DNA from: Limnanthes douglasii subsp. nivea
Lineage: Eukaryota; Streptophyta; Magnoliopsida; Brassicales; Limnanthaceae
NCBI GenBank assembly: GCA_036936605.1
Contig: JAUPFV010000005.1
Location: forward strand, 6,904,345 to 6,968,344
DNA length: 64,000 nt
Direction of reading: 5' to 3'
Numbering within the stretch: position 1 is the first letter of the stretch; every line of letters starts with the position of its first letter. The notes beneath the pieces were generated by a model. That model worked only from the letters and a program-made list of their open reading frames with translations. It had not been told where the DNA came from and did no database searches. The position numbers and the translations under genes are program-made. This document shows, one piece after another, positions 55,342 through 64,000 of the stretch.

Positions 55342-57040
55342 ATGGTAGTCACTAGGTTAGGAATCGAGAAAGAGAATCAGGAAACGAGTGAAGCAACAAC
55401 GAGCAGGAGGGGGGCAACGAATCCTCTACCCAGGAACAATACCATATACCCAGTCCCCGTCGCAGCCCAAAAGGGAGACCTCGTGGCACCCCTAAGGGTA
55501 GTTAATCTGGGGGAACAGCCAACATTACCTGTAGCCGTTACTCGAGTCGATTTCCAACCTCATCATCCAGTAGACGCAACTGTGGCCCAAGAGGCGGTGG
55601 AAGCCAACCCTGCCGTTAACCCAGTGGTCTAGCAACTGGAGCAAAAAATCCAACATCTCCAAGAAGAGAAATTAAAGGTGGCGTTTGAACGAGACGCAAG
55701 GGAGCAGGCCATGCACGCCACCATGGTCGGGATGAATGATGCTATCCACGCCCTTACACCTAAGTTCAAGGGGACCATCCGAGCTAATCATCAGTCTGAT
55801 CCATAGGCCAACAAGGTCAACAGGGCAGAGCATTCATCCAAGCGAGATGACAAACAGGAAGGCAAATGTGAGAGCGGGGGAAAGAATCAGAACAAACTTC
55901 TTAAATAGGCGGCAAAGCAAACATCCTTCAAGCGAGCTCGAGAGGGTGAAGATCTCCGTTATAATCAAGTTTGCCCCAGGATGTCGTCTTACATACTCAA
56001 AGAGTCACCGTTCTCCGAGAAAATTCTTGAAGCCCAGCGCTTGAGAAAGTTTGATCTATTTTGAATGGAGGCTTACGATGGAACATGAGCCCTGAAGACA
56101 TCTCGAGCAGTTCCGTAACATGATGATGGTGTTCAACCCTGACAATACGATGTTGTGCTGAGGGTTTCTATGACCCTGAAGGGCAATGCAATGGATTGGT
56201 TTAACAGTTTATCGAAAAGATCAATCTACGAATTTACAAGATTGTAAAAAGCGCTAACAGAAAGGTTCGTTGGAAACAAAGAGCTCAAACGAGATCGATA
56301 TTCGAACATGGACCTCTATCAAAGGTGAGGTGAGTCCTTTAAAATTTATGTTAGGAGATTTGTTCATGGTATGAATTCTTTACCAGATTTAGCGGAAAAC
56401 ATGGCGGTGGCATCCGGCTCGACCAAAAATAAGAACTTTATGCAGATGTTATCAAGTTCCCAACAGAGAATATAGGAGACTTACTCGCCAAATTTAATAC
56501 TTTCATCTGAGTCGAGGAAGCCAGAAAATGGGGTTCACCTGAGCGATACGAATTAGAGTCCAAGGAAGGAGTATCAGAAATAAAAAGGGTCGTAGAGCAG
56601 CCCAGGAGAGAGTATAATTGACGTCTTCACCAATTCGAACAGCCAACCATACGGTTTACTCATTTGACCGAAGCCATCTCCGTAATTTATGATCGAACAA
56701 AGGGAAGAACAAAGTACCAGGAGCCCCGTGTAATGAGTGCCCCCATGTTTAAAAGTTCCAACTGATACTTATGTGCTTATCATAACGACCATGGCATTCC
56801 ACGGACGAGTGTTGGCAACTCAGAGAAGAGATCCAACGCCTCATCAACAACGGGGAGCTGGTACAGTTTATTAAACGATCAAATCAAGATCTTCGCGAAG
56901 AGGTTCGATCTCCCATCAACAAAAAACCGGGAGATAGAAAAGAGGGGAGACTAATAAGCAGCAGTGGCTTCTCGCAATTTTGGGGGGCGATTCAGCATCT
57001 CTGAGCTCGGTAAACCCATCCTTATACACGATATCACGGG
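55342..57040 (+). pseudogene. Element G gag
   Basis: Starts MVVTRLGIEKENQETSEATT at 55342, stays open to 55632, then continues in shifted frames. These include LEQKIQHLQEEKLKVAFERD, VSMTLKGNAMDWFNSL near 56165-56210, and a zinc-like CAYHNDHGIP with QLREEIQRLINNGEL near 56770-56860. Many stops are present. The family is Ty3/gypsy with dual RNase H (see pol), more distant from A, B, C, F and H. Confidence 0.75.
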
Positions 57041-57560
57041 GTAATTCAACACCACTCCAGGGGTCCACCTCGAATAAGCGGGCAAAAAACAAGCTCAATG
57101 TTTACGAAATCGATGCCAATTCTTACCGCAGTTATAGGGATCCAATGACTGATCTCACCTTTAATGACGACGATCTCAGAGGTGTTAGTCTGCCCGATGA
57201 GGATGCATTAACTATTCATATGAACATTGGAGGAGTTATAGTGACTTGCAAGTTGGTCGATTGAGGGAGCTCCGCTAACATAATATTCAAAAACAGTTTC
57301 GATCGTATGCTAAATGTACCCCGATACCAGCTAACACAGCACACACTGGTCGGCTACGAGGGCATAACTTCACAATACGTTGGGGAAGAAGAATTTCTGG
57401 TGAAAGTTGGCCATGGAGCCACAAAAAAAGAACTAAAAAAACTGTTTATAATCTCTGATACACTAAGTCCATATCATGCCATCATTGGGAGACCGTGGCT
57501 GCATAGGATGGAGGTGACACCGTGCACATCAAGCAGTGCATAAAGTATCCACTAGGCGGC
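57041..57560 (+). pseudogene. Element G protease
   Basis: DDDLRGVSLPDEDALTIHMN and IVTCKLVD then a stop in place of the residue before GSSANIIF. It continues LVGYEGITSQYVGEEEFLVK and PYHAIIGRPWLHRM (57307-57520). Confidence 0.8.
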
Positions 57561-59496
57561 TAATTAGATACAATACGAGGAAGTCAAAGGACCGCGCGAA
57601 CCTGCTATACGATCGCGACGGGTCCATCCAAACCGCTCCGATAGCAATTAAACGACAAGGTGGTCCCTGAACCGAAGACATTAGATCCTACTTTGCCGGA
57701 TCCAGTTACCGATCCACGTGAGCTCGATAATTATATTGACACGATTTCCGTATTGATGTACACGCCTGTAATTGGTGGTCGCACACTCTGACTTGGAGGT
57801 GAGTTATCTCCAGATTTTAAGGTACTTTAAAAAGTTTTATTGGCGAAAAATTTGGATGTCTTCGTCTGAGAGGCAGGTGATGTCTCTGGGTCAGCCTTTC
57901 CATCATATATCACAAACTGGCTATCAACCTTTGTGCCAAGACAATATGCCAAAAGCGCAGATCCTTCTCAATGGAGAAATAGGTGGCCATACTGGAAGAG
58001 GTGGCCAAATTGACTCATCTGGGGCACATCCGGAAAGCACGTTACTCGGTTTGGATAGCTAACCCTGTTTTGGTAAAAAAGAAAAAATAGCCAGTTAGTA
58101 TAAATCAGTTAATATAATCTGCTTCGGGGTGCGAATACCTATCGTTTATGGATGCTTACTCTGGATACAATCAGATTCGACTGTTCTGATCAAGAGCACA
58201 ATGCTTTTCAGACTGAGAGTGGTCTATACTTCTACACAGTCATGCCTTTCGGTTTAAATAATGCAGGATTGACATACCAATGACTGATAAACCACACTTT
58301 CCAAGACCAATTGGGACAACATTTCGAAGTATACAGCGACGACATGATTGTCAAAACCAATACGAAAGCACAACATGTAGAGAAGTTACAGACAGTTTTC
58401 GATCTATTACGTCAGTTCAACCTCAAGCTTAACCCGGATAAGTGTTTTTTTGGGGTCGCTAAAGGAAAGGTCTTAGGCTATGTGGTGAGTCAACGAGGTA
58501 TCGAGGTTGATCCTGTCCAACTAAATGTAATCCTAAAAATGGACCCTCCATAGAGTTTCCAGGTTTATTTCTCGGGCATCAGACAAGAGTAATCACCTTT
58601 TCAAAGTCCTACAAGAAGCCAAGAAATTCTCATGGACAGAGGATTGCTGCAACGCTTTCACCCAGCTCAAGCAATATTGTACTTCTCTAGAGATCTTATC
58701 TGCGCCCGTGGATGAAGAACTCATGTTCCTTTATCTATCAGTATCGTTGCTCTCTGTCAGTTCATCCTTGGTTCACGAACAGGACGGGGTACAGCGCCTA
58801 ATATATTATACGAGCAAAACGCTAACGGATGTAGAAACAAGATACCTTAATCTTGAAAATCTAGTTTTGGTTTTAGTTATCACCGCCAGGCGAATGCGCC
58901 ATATTTCCAAGGGCACGTTATCACTGTGCAAACAGTTTTCCCTCTGCGATCAGTACTCCAGAAGCCTGACGTATCTGGACGCCTTACCAAGTGGAGTATC
59001 GAGCTCGGTGAGTATGACATTCATTTTGAGTCACTTGGTAGATATTAAGGGTAAAATGATCGTCGATTTTCTTGCCGAATTCTCCTCCTCGAGGCAACAA
59101 CAGGCTGAAACAGAAGAACAAGAAGTAACAAAGCCGGGCGAGTGGATTGTTGAAGTTGATGGCGCATCCTGTGTATCTGGCGGAGGAGTTGGAGTTGTCA
59201 TGCGGTTTCAAAAAGGCGAGAAAATTAAGCAGACAATTCATTTTAACTTTCCGGTTACAAATAATGTGGCAGAGTACGAAGTCGCTCTCTGTGGCATGAA
59301 ATTGGAATTGATTTGTGGAGCGTAGAGCATTAGAGTCAAGTCTGAATCTCAATTAGTAATCAGCCAAGCAGTGGGCACTTATGACGTCAGAGATGAAGAA
59401 ATCATAGACTATCTTGTATACGCAATGAATATGAATCCAAGTTTGCCCATGTCTCGTACGAACAAATCCCACGACAGGAAAATTCTGCAACAGACC
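57561..59496 (+). pseudogene. Element G RT, RNase H and start of aRNH, cut by element H
   Basis: RT: FMDAYSGYNQI near 58148, VMPFGLNNAG near 58240, and VYSDDMIVKTNTKAQHVEKL (58311-58553; YSDD in place of YIDD), then a deletion before RFISRASDKS. RNase H: APVDEELMFLYLSVSL and LIYYTSKTLTDVETRYLNLE. The aRNH starts WIVEVDGASCVSGGG and NNVAEYEVAL, and is cut at 59496 by the H LTR. Confidence 0.8.
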
Positions 59497-59977
59497 TGGT
59501 GAGGATAAAAACAGCCTGGGGGTAGGCTAGTAATTTCAAGTGGAGTTTTAAGGTGGTGTAGGGGTGTTTCAAGGTGGTGTAAGGGTGTTTCAAGGTGGTG
59601 TAAGGGTGTTTCAAGGTGGAGAGAGAATTAAGCAGCTTGGCAGCAGTTAATTTTCATTACCAGAAGTTAATGCTGGTGGATGAGTATTTATAGTATGTTA
59701 TTTGGGCCCTTATGGGCTTTCGGGTCATGTTTAATGGACCCGGGTCATGTTTAAAGACCCATGAGTTTTAAGTAAGTGGGCAGGTAGCTTAGTCAGAAAG
59801 TGTTTAGGTTTTTTAGTACTTTAGTCATAGTTCGAACTGCCTTAGGCTCACAGTTTTCGAAGTCATCTGTCCGGTCCAAAAATCCTGTCCGATTTGAGTT
59901 CTTAGTGTCTGTCCGGTTTCCGGGGAGATTTACATTGGTCTGCCCTTACGGGGAGCGTTCTGAATTCGGACTCATCA
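59497..59977 (-). repeat. 3' LTR of element H
   Basis: On the plus strand TGGTGAGGATAAA to CGGACTCATCA, 481 bp. TATA box at 59685-59692 (minus TATAAATA). A 21-bp unit GGTGGTGTAAGGGTGTTTCAA occurs about three times near 59550-59620, more than in B. Confidence 0.9.
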
Positions 59978-59991
59978 GGAGCCCCTTTTTT
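59978..59991 (-). other. Polypurine tract of element H
   Basis: The minus strand reads AAAAAAGGGGCTCC before the LTR. Confidence 0.8.
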
Positions 59992-60306
59992 AGGTGTTTG
60001 AACAAGTGTCCTTGTCAAAGAACTAAGAAACAGTCCGATTTAGGAAGTGGTTCTCGATTCGAAGAGAGTTGTGGATAAACCCGGACAGATCGAACGTTAC
60101 GAATTCCAAACGGTTCTTGCCAGAGTTAATGGGACACGTGTCACTCTCTGATTGGTCACTTCAGCCGTTTTTCCACCTTGAACTTCGCACCACTTTCTCG
60201 AACAAGTTACCTCTTTTAAATGCCATTAATGACATCAGCGCCGTCTTTTAATCATTGCCCAACTTTTCGGATTCTCCTAGGAATCAACTCCTTTTTTCAT
60301 ATTTAC

Positions 60307-60313
60307 TATAAAT
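60307..60313 (+). promoter_or_regulatory. TATA-like motif of the element H aORF
   Basis: TATAAAT in TTTACTATAAATTC, 91 bases before the aORF ATG at 60404, at the same place as in F and A. In element B this whole stretch is deleted. Confidence 0.55.
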
Positions 60314-60403
60314 TCTAATTCACTTTTCACTGTCTCATTATCTCTTTCAAATTTCACTCAGAGCTTTATCTCTCTAGAACTTCAAAAACTTCTTTGGCTG
60401 TTT

Positions 60404-61789
60404 ATGTTTACAGCAAGAACAACACTGATCAAGGGCGGCTGGCTTAACCTCTCGGAGTTGGAGAAAGCTCAAAGAGTTGAGAAGGAAAAAAGACTTGCAG
60501 CAGGGCTACCATCGTCGCCTGTTGAGAAACCAGCCTCTTCTGTCGCAGAAGGTGACAATGAGAAGGAAGCCCCAACAGACACAGAGGGACTGGCACAGGT
60601 TCAAATTGATGCAGCCCTTTTCCAAGTGGTGGAGCAGGAGAGCGAGAAACAGGAAGTGAACCTCCCTAAACCTTCAAGGGCTTCTAAGAGGACTCGCAAG
60701 CAAACAAGTGAGAGTGCTGATAGGGAGGCCAAGAAGAAGAAGACTTCCCAAGGAGATGAGGTTGCTCTCCGGGACCCGGAGCCCTCTTTCCCTACTGACC
60801 CTACACTGGCCGAAGAGATCCCAAGAGACTTGCAAGAAGAGATCCCAAGGGAATTCCATACAGATGAAGTTGAGGGGGGAGAGCTTAACTTAGATGAAAT
60901 GGACATCACCGGTCTGGGTGGACTTGGTGAATATATTCTTGGACTGCCCAGAGACGAGTTCGCAGGGCCCTATGTCCCTCCAAACAGCTCCAACACAGTT
61001 AATTTCAACGGTAAGACTTTTATGGTTTCCAGTGAGAGGGATGTTATATCCCATTCTCTCCTTAGCAACGTGCAGCCAGTGCTTACTTTGGAAAGGCAAG
61101 TCCGAAGTCAGGCAGACACCATGAAAGATCTCAAGTCTGAGAAAGAAAAACTGTCTGAGGACCTCCGGACTGCTGCCAATAAGGTTGATTTGCTCAAGGA
61201 GGCAAATGATCAGCTAAAGAAGAATCAAGATGAAAACAACACAAAAGTTGCTTCTTTGGAAGAGACCGTAAAAGATCTCCGGGCTAAGCTGTCCGGACTG
61301 GAGAAGGACCTGACAATCTCAAGGGGAGAAAACACAGCTAAGGAGAAGCTCGTCACCAACCTGACCACTGACAAAATTGCTTTAGAGAATGCAGTGACTC
61401 AGGCTGCTGAAGAGAAGGCTGTTTTGGTGAGGGACCAAGAGGCCACAATCAAGGCCAAGATCAACGCCTATGCTAGGGAGATGATACAAAGCGAGGAGCT
61501 AATGATTCAAAGGGTGAAGTCTGATATGGTCCTCCTGTTTCATGAGAAATTCCCGAAGAGGAGACTGGGGGACTTATGGCGCTATGTGGATGATGACGAC
61601 CTTCCATATTATACTATGGTTGACGAGGGATATTCCAGTGAGTCCTCGTCTGATAATGAAGAGGAGACCGGAGAGAGCCCAGGTGAAGAAGAGATTGATC
61701 CTAAGGGCAAGAAGATAGTCGAAGAGAAGAGCAACATCAAAGGCAAGAAAGCAAATGAGGGCGAGCCATCTTCAAAGGCTCAACCTTAA
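60404..61789 (+). CDS. Element H antisense ORF with in-frame internal deletion
   Basis: Open from MFTARTTLIKGGWLNLSELE to KGKKANEGEPSSKAQP, 461 codons with no stop. After about 50 residues (PASSVAEGD) it jumps to NEKEAPTDTEG, a point found in exon 2 of B. The Ser/Pro region, the gypsy-type transposon domain and the intron are all lost, yet the frame is kept. What remains is a basic stretch (RASKRTRKQ, KKKKTSQGD), an acidic stretch, the NTVNFNGKTFMV block, a coiled coil (61080-61500) and LLFHEKFPKRRLGDLW. It runs opposite to pol. Function unknown. Confidence 0.8.
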   Translation: MFTARTTLIKGGWLNLSELEKAQRVEKEKRLAAGLPSSPVEKPASSVAEGDNEKEAPTDTEGLAQVQIDAALFQVVEQESEKQEVNLPKPSRASKRTRKQTSESADREAKKKKTSQGDEVALRDPEPSFPTDPTLAEEIPRDLQEEIPREFHTDEVEGGELNLDEMDITGLGGLGEYILGLPRDEFAGPYVPPNSSNTVNFNGKTFMVSSERDVISHSLLSNVQPVLTLERQVRSQADTMKDLKSEKEKLSEDLRTAANKVDLLKEANDQLKKNQDENNTKVASLEETVKDLRAKLSGLEKDLTISRGENTAKEKLVTNLTTDKIALENAVTQAAEEKAVLVRDQEATIKAKINAYAREMIQSEELMIQRVKSDMVLLFHEKFPKRRLGDLWRYVDDDDLPYYTMVDEGYSSESSSDNEEETGESPGEEEIDPKGKKIVEEKSNIKGKKANEGEPSSKAQP

Positions 61790-62256
61790 CTTATAATTCA
61801 TTCTGTCTATCTTTTGTTCGAACTAAAGTCCTTGGAAGGCCAAGGCACTCTTTTTGTGATGGTGTCCGTATTATTCGGACAGATTTTTTGTACTGTGCCC
61901 AAACTTGTTCAAAAAGTCCTTGGAAGGCCAAGGCAGTTTTAAGTTGTTGAATGAATGTTTTATTTTGCTGAACAATCTTCTTCTTTTATTATTTGTTTTA
62001 CTTTAGATAGCTAGAATTTAAGTAGCTTTAAATTATTTGCACTCTGAGAGTATTTAGATTCTCCGGCTAGAGTTTAAATAGCCCTTAGACCTTTCAGTCC
62101 GGGTAGTATGACAAGAAACAGAATTTTGAAAATACTTAGAAGATTTTTGAAGAAGGCATCAAATTTTATTGAAAGCTCTCCGTGCCACCGAAGAGGGGAG
62201 GGTATGCCCCCAAATATTTACATGGATGTTTAAACAAGTAAATATTTACATAAGTT
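61790..62256. other. Structured region between converging aORF and pol of element H
   Basis: CCTTGGAAGGCCAAGG at 61830-61845 and again at 61918-61933. Between them lies TGTCCG, a 7-base loop, CGGACA (61863-61881), followed by T6. Same order and similar spacing as B (18920-19023). Confidence 0.75.
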
Positions 62257-64000
62257 TTATTCCAAGTACATTCGAAGGTGTTCAATATTCCAAGGGTGAG
62301 TTAAAACCCTGCCATCTTTGTCTTCCAACCAGTATGTCCCAGGCTTGATTCTTTCAACCACAGTATATGGACCCTCCCAAGTTGGGGCCAGCTTTCCGAA
62401 GAGCTTTTCCTTAGTATGCAAGAAAACTTTCCTTAATACTTTATCTCCTGGTTGAAAATGTCTTCTTTTAACTTTATAAGCAAACCTACTTCTCATCAAG
62501 CCCTCATAGTGTGCCATTCTAAGATGAGCTTTCACCCGTCTTTCTTTTATCAAATCAAGGTGATTTCTAATTGCCATCTCATTAGCCTGTCCGGAGAAGT
62601 TATGAACACGAAAGGAGGGGAGTGTCTTCTCTATGGGGGCTACTGCATCCATTCCATAGACCAAGGCAAAAGGGGATTCTTGTGTTGCAGCCCCATGTGT
62701 TGTCCGGTAGGCCCACAAGACTTCTTGTAGATAACTAGGCCACTTTCCAGCAGCCCCTTCCAAATTTTTCTTTAAACCGGACAGTATTGTTCTATTAGCC
62801 ACTTCAACTTGCCCATTGGCTTATGGGTGGAAAGGTGAAGAAAAACAGTGCTGAATACCTCTTGAAGTACAGAAGCTTTCCATCTCTCTATTGTCAAACT
62901 GTGGCACATTGTCTGTTGTTATTTTCTGGGGGACACCAAATCTGCAACATATGTTGGATAGAATGAATTTTATGACAGCTTTTGAGGTTGTCCCTGCCAA
63001 GGGGGCTGCTTCTATCCACTTCGAGAAGTAGTCAATGGCTACAATTATAGTTTTACGCCCTCCGGACGCCACAGGGAGAGGCCCAACTAAGTCCAATCCC
63101 CATCGAGCAAAAGGGATGGGCTCAGAAATTGATTCCAAAGGAATGGCTGGTACATGAATTTCATTGCTGTACCTCTGGCATGGGTCACACCTTCTTACCA
63201 GCTCCTTAGCATCTTTCATAATCAATGGCCAATAGTATCCGGAGAGTAGCACTCTTCTTGTTAAGGCTCTAAATCCACAATGGGCTGATCCCTCACCATC
63301 ATGCAATTCGGAGAGAACTGTCTGTGATTCATGATCCCCTAAACAACGTAGGAGAGGTTTTCTATAGGATTTTTTGTACAACACTTCTCTTAACATTAGG
63401 AAACCACGAGCCCTGTGCTTCAACGTTCTGTCTTGTGATTTATCCGAGGGCACGATGCCATCGGACAGGTATTGTATAAGAGGAGACCTCCAGTCTTGAG
63501 GCCGATTCACTTGTACTTCAAAGACTTCCTCTTTTATACCTTCATTGAGTTGAATAGAAGGGTTTTCAAGCACATGGATCCATGGGTAGGACTCCGTATA
63601 TACTATCGTTGCCAATGAGTCTGCTAGCTCATTTTCTGCCCGGGGGATGTGCTCATAGATAACAGCTTTAAATTTCAACGCTTCATTTTTTAGGAGGAGT
63701 AAATACTTGACCAATTGCTCCTTTCTAGCCTCTGATAGGCCCAAGGCATGGTGGACTAGCAACTGGGAGTCACTTAGTAGCTTGACCCTTTTAGCTCCAC
63801 AGATGTAGGCCAATTTTAACCCAGCTATAGCTGCTTCGTATTCGGACTCATTATTGGATGCCCTGAAAGCAAAACAAATAGCTTGGAACATGTTGTCCCC
63901 GTATGGGGAAGTGAGACATATCCCTGCCCCAGATCCCATGGTACTGGATCCTCCGTCTGTTCGGACAATCCACACTTTCTTGTCTTTTGAATCAGTAGGT
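62257..64000 (-). pseudogene. Element H aRNH and integrase, continuing off the edge
   Basis: The aRNH starts at 63975 (MWIVRTDGGSSTMGSGAG). Integrase pieces: HDGEGSAHCGFRALTRRVLL, RRCDPCQRYSNEIH, GLDLVGPLPVASGG, TTDNVPQFDNREME (D-N-V for D-N-G), and GQ-VANRT after a TAA at 62821-62823 in the HP-QANG motif. The C-terminal part is open from 62802 to its natural stop at 62257 (WNIEHLRMYLE). It is closer to B than C is. Confidence 0.9.

Larger units (their letters stand above)
59497..64000 (-). mobile_element. Element H: Tat-like Ty3/gypsy, left part; continues past the right edge
   Basis: Same layout and strand as B: 3' LTR, polypurine tract, aORF on the opposite strand, hairpin block, then integrase and aRNH on the minus strand. 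It inserted into the aRNH of element G. The rest of pol, gag and the 5' LTR lie beyond the window. Confidence 0.9.

Noticed and set aside
59402..59614. ORF with HPYTTLK repeats on the minus strand
   Set aside because: It is a translation of the 21-bp LTR repeats and crosses the G/H junction, so it is not a gene.

Overview
This is nuclear DNA of a flowering plant, very probably a eudicot. It holds spliced genes of the auxin response factor (ARF10/16) family with miR160 target sites, and almost everything else is nested, decayed LTR retrotransposons of plant Ty1/copia and Ty3/gypsy type. No bacterial, organellar or viral gene set is visible. The species cannot be named from the sequence alone.

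Layout, left to right. 1-3367: 3' end of a Tat-like Ty3/gypsy element (A), with its antisense ORF (aORF) on the minus strand and its 3' LTR, inserted in a minus-strand copia gag relic (3368-4246) that has an initiator-Met primer site. 5116-5697: a 52-bp minisatellite with five-unit higher-order structure. 6735-8164: ARF-a (minus, two exons). 8750-12660: a decayed minus-strand Ty3/gypsy element (J). 14064-14960: a CCA/CCG repeat and a possible LINE fragment. 14961-28775: a copia element (K, plus) split by Tat-like element B (15171-25490, both LTRs present). 28776-28891: a truncated third ARF copy (ARF-c). 29047-35463: Tat-like element C, without its 3' end. 36296-49570: a chimeric plus-strand Tat-like relic (E), interrupted by a MITE-like unit, an inverted gag-protease piece, the tail of element F, and a tRNA-derived SINE. 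49763-51295: ARF-b (minus, two exons, intact). 51662-53948: a short LTR-flanked copia derivative (L). 54585-59496: Ty3/gypsy element G, cut by Tat-like element H (59497 to the right edge).

The three ARF copies share orientation, 5' flank and, for a and b, 3' flank. They look like an ancestral tandem array pushed apart by retroelements. ARF-a and ARF-b both keep the miR160 site but lack the C-terminal PB1 domain, and both have changed residues where ARFs touch DNA. They look like fast-evolving, miRNA-controlled, shortened class-C ARFs.

The Tat-like elements A, B, C, F and H belong to one broad family. In the copies that keep both parts, gag-pol and an antisense ORF face each other and the aORF ends toward pol. 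The aORF has a spliced intron in A, B and F and a conserved TATA motif near the 3' LTR in A, F and H. Between the converging ORFs lies a set of short hairpins whose stems are conserved while the loops change. This block and the ARF/miR160 hairpin are the least expected signals in the window.
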